A stretch of DNA of 64,000 nucleotides from Seriola aureovittata. Taxonomy: Eukaryota; Chordata; Actinopteri; Carangiformes; Carangidae. A program made the position numbers and the translations under genes. Under the pieces are notes generated by a model, which searched no databases, had not been told where the DNA came from, and saw only the letters and a list, made by a program, of their open reading frames with translations. Shown piece after piece: positions 58,647 to 64,000 of the stretch (position 1 is its first letter; each line of letters opens with the position of its first letter). Location of the stretch: contig NC_079364.1 in assembly GCF_021018895.1 (NCBI RefSeq), forward strand, positions 7,438,901 through 7,502,900, in the 5' to 3' direction.

Positions 58647-60060
58647 CATTCATGACCCATGAGTGTGAGCTTAAACCAATTTCACCTGGCTGATTGCCTA
58701 TCCAGGTTATATGGAGTTAGGAATACATTAGAATTTATCCACCGGTGCTCATTAAAAGTGACTTTTAAAGGAATAGTTCAACATTTTGGGAACTACACTT
58801 ATTTGCTTACTTGCCAAGAGTTAGATGTCGGTATGGCAAATATGAAGCTTCTACCAGCAGTAGGTTCGCTTAGTTTAGCATTGAGACTGGAAATGGGGGG
58901 GGGGGGGGTTATAAACAGCTAGCATGGCTCTGTTTATTGCATTTACCTCTGATGACCTCTCCACCTGTGTGGGACTGGCTCTGCAGGAACGACAGCAGCA
59001 CAGACGGCTGGTACGTACAGTCCACGCAGGCCTGAACAGCTTGCTGAAGCACAGCGTTGACTGGAGCTGGGCCGAAGTGATCCGGGAGCTGCTGCACTAG
59101 TTTTCGGTCTAGATTCGGGCCATAGTCACCGTGCTTGTTCACATAGACACAAACTGGGATGTCACAAAGAGAAGGAAACATCAGCAAAGAACAAAGACAA
59201 CTAGACTTTTTTCAAAACAATAAAATAAGTTGAGTTGCTTCAGCACATACTGTATATATATATAAGTGTACATCCAAGCATCCAGTTTACCTGTGCAAAC
59301 TACATTTGAGCTGTTGCTATGGTTGTTGTCCACTGAGACATGGCTGGAGCTCAGTCTGGTCTCTGGAGGCGGAGCTGTAACTGATGATGACCCCAGGGAC
59401 TGCACCACCCGAGGCTTCTTCTGAGGCAAAAAACAAACAAACCCTATCTTTTTAACTCTCCATAACCTACAGAGGCTGTTAGTTAATGATTTATTAAGAG
59501 GTGTGTCGTAAATCTTTCACGACTACACATCAACTGCACAGCAGCACACACAGCAGTGCATTTTTACCACGCATAAACATGCACAAAAACTCCTCCCTTC
59601 TTTCCTCAAATAGTCCACCTCTGACCTTGTCTCCTCTTTATCAAAACCATTTCTGCCATTATACATAAAACATAAAATGGCAGGGTCACTGGCCCACAGC
59701 ATAACAGATTACAACTCTTGTGACATCTCACCTTATTCCTCGGCTTGGGTCCTCTCTTCCTGTGTGGTCTGGGGGCCAGTTGAGCCTCAGAGCTAGTTCT
59801 GGCAGGGCTCTGTGACGCTCCATTTACTGCTGCTGCCGCCGCTGCCGCCGCAGCCGCCTCAGCCGCTGCCTTCAACAAAGCAATAGTCTGGGATTTGGGA
59901 CGACGACCTCGGACACCCTTGCGGACGGGGAGGGGTGGCAAGGGGTTGGGCAGTCGGTACGAGGTCTGCATGGAGGAGGTGGAGTTGGATGAGGAGCGAC
60001 GTGTAGTGAGGGAGGCTGAGGTGGAGGAAACGGGGGCAAGGAGCGCACCAGGGAGGGTAA
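56125..60060 (-). CDS. scml2: scml2, Scm-like Polycomb-group protein (3' part, seven exons)
   Basis: Partial coding join on the minus strand: 60060-59732, 59420-59291, 59153-58947, 58015-57842, 57396-57181, 56664-56513, 56250-56125; 443 complete residues plus stop, all GT/AG and in phase. Scm-family proteins associate with PRC1; MBT repeats read methyl-lysine, the SLED domain binds DNA and the SAM domain polymerises (established). Visible here, in order: basic/AT-hook-like plus poly-Ala linker, SLED domain, Ser/Thr/Pro linker, SAM domain. SLED residues [24 protein letters not shown] and SAM residues [14 protein letters not shown] and [15 protein letters not shown] fit SCML2 best. SCMH1 or SCML4 are less likely, given the linkage to nhs. 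MBT exons would lie beyond 64000. Confidence 0.9.
56251..56512 (-). other. scml2: scml2 intron within the SAM domain
   Basis: A 262-base intron with no other feature seen. Confidence 0.8.
56513..56664 (-). CDS. scml2: scml2 exon: SAM domain, first half
   Basis: Acceptor TGAAACAG|CTAGCT and donor AAACAT|GTGAGT. After a short linker it reads [31 protein letters not shown], the first half of the SAM/SPM domain (human: STWSVDEVIQFMKHTDPQIS, LFRQH). The acceptor choice is fixed by phase: G from the previous exon plus CT gives Ala. Confidence 0.92.
56665..57180 (-). other. scml2: scml2 intron between linker and SAM exons
   Basis: A 516-base intron. Open frames here are extensions of the neighbouring exons. 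A short GT run is at 57153-57167. Confidence 0.75.
57181..57396 (-). CDS. scml2: scml2 exon: linker between SLED and SAM
   Basis: Acceptor TTGAAACAG|AACCGC and donor GGAGG|GTAGGA, phase consistent with both neighbours. It encodes a Thr/Ser/Pro/His-rich linker ([38 protein letters not shown]). Low conservation is expected here, so the support is splicing logic and frame rather than homology. Confidence 0.75.
57397..57841 (-). other. scml2: scml2 intron between SLED and linker exons
   Basis: A 445-base AT-rich intron with nothing notable seen. Confidence 0.75.
57842..58015 (-). CDS. scml2: scml2 exon: SLED domain, second part
   Basis: Acceptor CCCCCTAG|TGCGGT and donor GTCAG|GTCAGA. It encodes [20 protein letters not shown] followed by [20 protein letters not shown] and QPFSPYN. 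The human counterpart contains LPPVNSASFALRFLENFC and SSQPFS. The acceptor sits about 40 bases from a long CA-rich intronic tract. Confidence 0.92.
58056..58330. repeat. CA-rich compound microsatellites
   Basis: 58056-58217 alternates CA runs with CACCTGCACA units (five CCTG interruptions), CAGA variants and a long pure CA core. A second pure CA run is at 58293-58330. Confidence 0.95.
58576..58644. repeat. Long (CA)n microsatellite
   Basis: About 34 pure CA units. Confidence 0.97.
58768..58930 (+). mobile_element. Family C foldback element, single arm
   Basis: AAAGGAATAGTTCAACATTT, TGGGAACTACACTTATTTGC, then TTAGTTTAGCATTGAGACTG and ACAGCTAGCATGGCTCTGTT follow the left arm of the element at 21904-23023 in order. 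It is interrupted by a G11 run. The right arm is missing, so it is a truncated or solo arm. Confidence 0.7.
58947..59153 (-). CDS. scml2: scml2 exon: SLED domain, first part
   Basis: Acceptor ATCCCAG|TTTGTG and donor ATCAGAG|GTAAAT. It encodes [48 protein letters not shown] and GGEVIR. This matches the human SCML2 SLED block ([40 protein letters not shown]). The donor lies about 15 bases from a family C repeat fragment (58768-58930). Confidence 0.93.
59291..59420 (-). CDS. scml2: scml2 exon: linker to SLED
   Basis: Acceptor TGCCTCAG|AAGAAG and donor GCACAG|GTAAAC. It starts [12 protein letters not shown] and ends NSSNVVCT, joining in frame to VCVYVNKHG of the SLED domain. Confidence 0.85.
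59421..59731 (-). other. scml2: scml2 intron upstream of the SLED linker exon
   Basis: A 311-base intron with nothing notable seen. Confidence 0.75.
59732..60060 (-). CDS. scml2: scml2 exon: basic and poly-alanine linker
   Basis: Acceptor TTTTCCAG|TTACCC and donor AATAAG|GTGAGA (minus strand); enters with two bases and leaves in phase 0, 109 full codons. Sequence in order: a Ser/Thr-rich start, [20 protein letters not shown], a run of three alanines, one Glu and ten alanines encoded by mixed GCN codons, then [12 protein letters not shown]. The GRRPK and KRGPKP motifs are AT-hook-like and could add DNA or RNA contacts (inference). Confidence 0.85.
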
Positions 60061-62635
60061 CTGGAAAAATAGGGTGTGGGTTAGACAGAAAGGGAGAAAG
60101 ACAGAAAGGCAGAGATGAATAATATATTGTTATTCCTCTTGCAAGATGTCCCTGCACTGAAGATGATAAGAGAGAATGATAATATGGCAGTAATTTGGCC
60201 ATTGAAAGTGTGATATATATTTGAATGTAAATAAATTGTAAAACTGCAGCACAAAATGTCATCCTGTAAACAAACATGCACACAAACAAGATCTTAATTA
60301 TATTTGGCCTCCATTCATACACAGAGGCTCCAAACAAAGACATTAGAATCAACAGGCATAGTTTGTACCACACACTTCAAAACCACCTTAAGGACAGTAC
60401 TTTGTTTTGTCCAGTTTTGCCAAAAATGGTGAATATACATTTAGGAGAGAAAACAAAACGCAGAGGAAACATGACTAACCGAGTGGTCCTGCAGAGGAGA
60501 TTTGTTTTTGATTTCGAGATTGGCAGGTCCTTTGTATTGAGCCCCTCCCTTCACTGAAATCAGAGTCAGAAGTCAGGAGCCCCCAGAGACGTGCGTGTTA
60601 GACGATTCATCGAACCAGCAATATAACAAATATAGTGATTATGGTGATCGGATTTAAACTCTTCTCCATTAACAGCACCAGATATTGGATTCTCGGGGCT
60701 GATGCCAACGGGATATTAAAAAAAAATCTGTCAACAGTATTTCAGCAAATACTCCCTTTTGAAACATAAACATTTACCATAACATAATATCCTTTGAATT
60801 TAGTTATTAAAGAGCTGTGAACTAGGTGTGTTATGACTGGATGGGGAAACAATAACATCAAGTATAAATGTAAAACCTATACTGAGCTTTAATAAACGTT
60901 AGATGAAGAAATGTTTGGTTTATACAGCCTGTTTATGGTGATTGACGGTGGAAACTGACAATATATTTTTATCATACTGATATAATAAAATAGCTCAAAT
61001 CTAGCCAATCAAACTGTATGGGCTCTGGTTCTGTGCTGAGCTACAACCTGCTGATAATATCAGCTGGTTAAAATCCTGGAACATCCTGGTGGCTTGTGCG
61101 TTCTTAAACATTGATCAAAATGTCCCAGGTTCAAGTCTAGCTGGAGACCTTTGCTGCAAACTATCCCTCCTTTTGTTCCCCTTGTTTCCCTGCTTCTGCT
61201 TCACTATCCAAATAAAAGAAAAAATGCCCCAAACCAATCTAGCAGGCTACTTGAAGGTACTCTGTTGATTACAGATAACCTCCAACTTAAAGACTCCACT
61301 CAGGGAATTAATACTATTAAACGTCAATCAGCTTAAGTGTTAAAATATAAAGAAAGTGAGAATTAAGTGTGAAAAAAAAAGCAATCACCACTTTTAGGAA
61401 GAAAAACAAAAAACACAAAGCCGTGGCACTGCCTCCCCGCTTCTGTCTTCATTATCCTGCGCGTGACTGTGTGTGATATGATCACATAATCATCATAGGG
61501 TATGTGTGGAAGACAGAGAGCAAAAATGAGAGAGTAAGAAAGAAAGGGCGGAAAAGAGAAAGATAAGCATCTCCTCTTTCAATACAAACATATTGTCTGG
61601 TGAGAGCAGGGGCCTGAGAGTGCATATGGAAACTCTCAAGGGGCTGAGGCTTTCATTAGAGCCTCCTTCACTGAGGCGATATAGAGCGGCTATGGAAGGT
61701 TTACAGTATTCTCTGAGGGCCAGCCGGGGCACCCTGAAAGCTGCTTAATTGGGAAATGAGTGAAAGTGGGCGTAGAATAGAGCAGTGTTTTGTTTCAGAA
61801 GGTGAGAGTTCATTTGCTCACCAGGAGCGGTCGCACAAAGCGCACAGAGGAACAGCGACACCAACCTGCACGCACAGTGGCCCGCTTATTCACACTGAGC
61901 TAGCAGCCATAAGCCCTACAAAGAAGATCAAAATTTGCTTTGCAGGGTACCAATCAGTATCAGTGGGTTTTAATTCACCGTAGGAAATCTGAGTCAGGGG
62001 CCTTCTTTGATCTTTGCCTGATGTAAAACAGAAAATATAATCCATTCACATTATGCGACAGCCACCAAAGCAACATGTACCATTTTTACACTACTGATTA
62101 ATGTCATATTCTACGATGTACTAGTTTATCATCAAATTTTGCTTTTTTTTTTTTAAACTAATCACCTCTGCATTTCAACTTCAACTTTCAAAGAGAATCT
62201 GCTTATAAAGTCATTTCATTCCACACTGTCTGAAAGTATCACATATATTCGGTATAAGCTTGTTCAAGCTCTTCATTTAAGCTGTATGATGTTTACACTG
62301 AGTGAAATATATAATCCCAGAATGCTGTGTTTCTTGTGGTTGACCCACTTCATCAAATGGAAATATTCAAAATGTCTTGTGCATCATTTTATACACTACT
62401 TCCCCAAAAATTTAGTATCCATGGAAACTTTCTCCACATGCGTTTAAATTAAAACCCAGCGGGTCTGAACAATGTTTGGCTGCACAGACTTAATGATTGA
62501 GCTGCAGATGGGAGGCTGCTTGTAAAAGGGTTAATGACCAAACCAGTAGCAACATTCTGCTGCAATTTTAGCTCCTTCACTGCAAATCATGTTTATTTTA
62601 CATTTTTGTTGACCACTTTTTAAATGCATGATATT

Positions 62636-62940
62636 AGTGCTGCAAATAACTCTCATTATCAATGAATCCACCATTTACTTTCCCAATTAACTACTGGGCC
62701 AATAAAAGGTTAGAAAAAAACTTAGTTTCTTAGAGCCCAAAGTTACTTTTCCAAATATCTTGTTTTTTCCAAACAGCACTCCAAAAAAATCAAAAATGAA
62801 TCACTTAAAAATCACATCAAATAGAGAAAAGCAGCAAATCTTCACATTTGAAAAGCTAAAACCAGCAAACATCTGGTATTTTTCTCAAAAAATGAGTTTA
62901 CAATTAATTATCAAAACACAGCAAAATGGTTTGCATGGTG
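62636..62940 (+). repeat. Dispersed repeat, family D relative
   Basis: Starts TAGTGCTGCAAATAACTCTC with ATTATCAATGAATCC, then TCTTCACATTTGAAAAGCTA and ends in CAATTAATTATCAAAAC. This order (GCTGCAA start, TTCACATTTGA-AAGCT, ATTAATTATCA end) matches what I remember of a widespread fish repeat. It resembles 33352-33665 in layout, with weaker base identity. Confidence 0.45.
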
Positions 62941-63293
62941 GTTAGATTTTATGTAAAATGTGATTTGTTGAAAATTGACTAAAACGTGCAAAACCATTAA
63001 AGTAAACACATCTGTAAAAATCAAGCCACAATAATTAGTCCTAAAAAAAACGTCATCTTTAGCATGCATACAGTGCAACAAAACAAAGACATATGGTACT
63101 GATCATGACTATATAATTCCAACTCGACCCATTGACCTGTGAAAGCCGCAGCCTGAGGAAACGTGCATGTGCGTGGATGTGAGTGTGTGTGTTTGTCTTC
63201 TGCGCGCATGAGAACAGGGTCGTTGAGAAGTGTGTCTGCTGTCTGGGGGGCGTGGGGGGAGGGGCACCCCAGAGTTGCCTCTCATCTAATTAC

Positions 63294-63295
63294 AC

Positions 63296-63338
<43 letters not shown>
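63294..63338. repeat. Poly(C) tract joined to (CA)n
   Basis: About 19 C residues followed directly by about 13 CA units. Confidence 0.95.
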
Positions 63339-63345
<7 letters not shown>

Positions 63346-64000
63346 AAAACACACACACACAACATCCCTACATGCCGAGCACTCTCAGTGGAAACAATCT
63401 ATTCAGTCACACACACATAAACACACACAGGATGTTCTTTTGAGTGAATTTGTGGCAGTATGAAACTCTTGAACTGCAGATTCAGGTGTGTGTAACTGTG
63501 CATAGACAGCAGAGCAGGGGAAGTAACTTAAATAGCTTCAGGCAACAAAGTGTAACCACAACAACAACGTTCTCCTGCACAAATTCTCAAGCTTCAACAA
63601 CACACACAGAAAAATAATAATACATCACAGTTGCTCTACCGTGACGTGTGTGGACGTTCACCTTTGACAGGTGCATAAAATCAGTGTACTGAAAATATTT
63701 GATATCCCTTCCTGGGCCTTTTGCAAACTAATTCCCAAAGCTTTACAAACACGAAAAAAGAGAAACGCATGATCAAAAACACATGCACCTTCAAACTTAA
63801 TTACAGCCAACAATACTGTTAAATCTCCAGACTCTCAGTCTGTCTGACTAGCAATGGCCACTAGTCTCTTACTCGGAATCTGAGTGAATGCAAGTCATCC
63901 CAAAAGACAAAGAGAACTGTGTGAAACAGCGGCTTTAATCATTTACAAGGAGGCTGCTGTGCATGTGAGATGTCACACAACTTTTATCTGAACAGCAGGT

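Larger units (their letters stand above)
58016..58946 (-). other. scml2: scml2 intron inside the SLED domain, repeat-filled
   Basis: A 931-base intron holding CA-rich tracts at 58056-58217, 58293-58330 and 58576-58644, a G11 run at 58898-58908 and a family C repeat fragment at 58768-58930. Nearly half of it is repetitive. Confidence 0.8.
60061..64000 (-). other. scml2: scml2 intron running off the window
   Basis: I searched the minus strand for MBT-repeat or Scm-like exons and found none. It contains a family D repeat relative (62636-62940), a C19 tract joined to CA repeats (63294-63338) and otherwise AT-rich sequence. No independent gene recognised. Confidence 0.6.

Noticed and set aside
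61493..61732. Minus-strand 79-codon frame as a further scml2 exon
   Set aside because: No MBT, zinc-finger or Scm-like residues, and no splice sites in the required phase.
1..64000. CRISPR arrays, tRNA or rRNA genes, integrases, bacterial operons
   Set aside because: None were seen; the tandem repeats present are eukaryotic micro- and minisatellites without spacers.

Overview
The window comes from a ray-finned fish genome, most likely a percomorph teleost. Two vertebrate multi-exon genes can be read through canonical GT/AG splice sites. The non-coding DNA is packed with (CA)n/(GT)n microsatellites and with short dispersed repeats of a type I know from teleost genomes (from memory, not searched). 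There is no bacterial-style gene organisation and I saw no tRNA or rRNA gene.

Gene 1 (+ strand, 245-46806, 3'UTR to about 50420) is the orthologue of NHS, the Nance-Horan syndrome actin-remodelling regulator. The first coding exon (245-524) is followed by a 38.8 kb intron and then twelve clustered coding exons (39362-46806). With every exon included the frame closes exactly, giving 1728 codons plus stop. Exons 1-2 encode the N-terminal WAVE-homology region. One 3.2 kb exon encodes most of the disordered, proline/serine-rich body, and the last two exons carry the highly conserved C-terminal blocks. Between exons 3 and 8 lie four short phase 0-0 cassette exons (16, 15, 15 and 21 codons), two of which look like tandem duplicates.

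Gene 2 (- strand, 60060-56125) is the 3' part of scml2, a Polycomb-group Scm-like protein. Seven exons encode a basic/poly-alanine linker, the SLED DNA-binding domain and the C-terminal SAM (SPM) domain. The MBT-repeat exons should lie beyond 64000. nhs and scml2 point towards each other and are separated by about 5 kb. NHS and the SCML1/SCML2 genes are also neighbours on human Xp22, so this is ancient linkage.

Layout: 1-244 5'UTR with small upstream ORFs; 525-39361 nhs intron 1, with microsatellites, a 320 bp GA minisatellite, a 1.1 kb foldback element, nested dispersed repeats and two possible alternative first exons; 39362-46806 clustered nhs exons; 46807-50420 nhs 3'UTR with a long GATA repeat; 50420-55310 intergenic, with a possible minus-strand promoter/first exon near 52100-52470 and a hAT-type MITE; 55310-60060 scml2 3' end; 60061-64000 scml2 intron running off the window.

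The most notable observation is the nhs cassette-exon cluster at 40059-40957. I found no evidence of a wholly new biological system.
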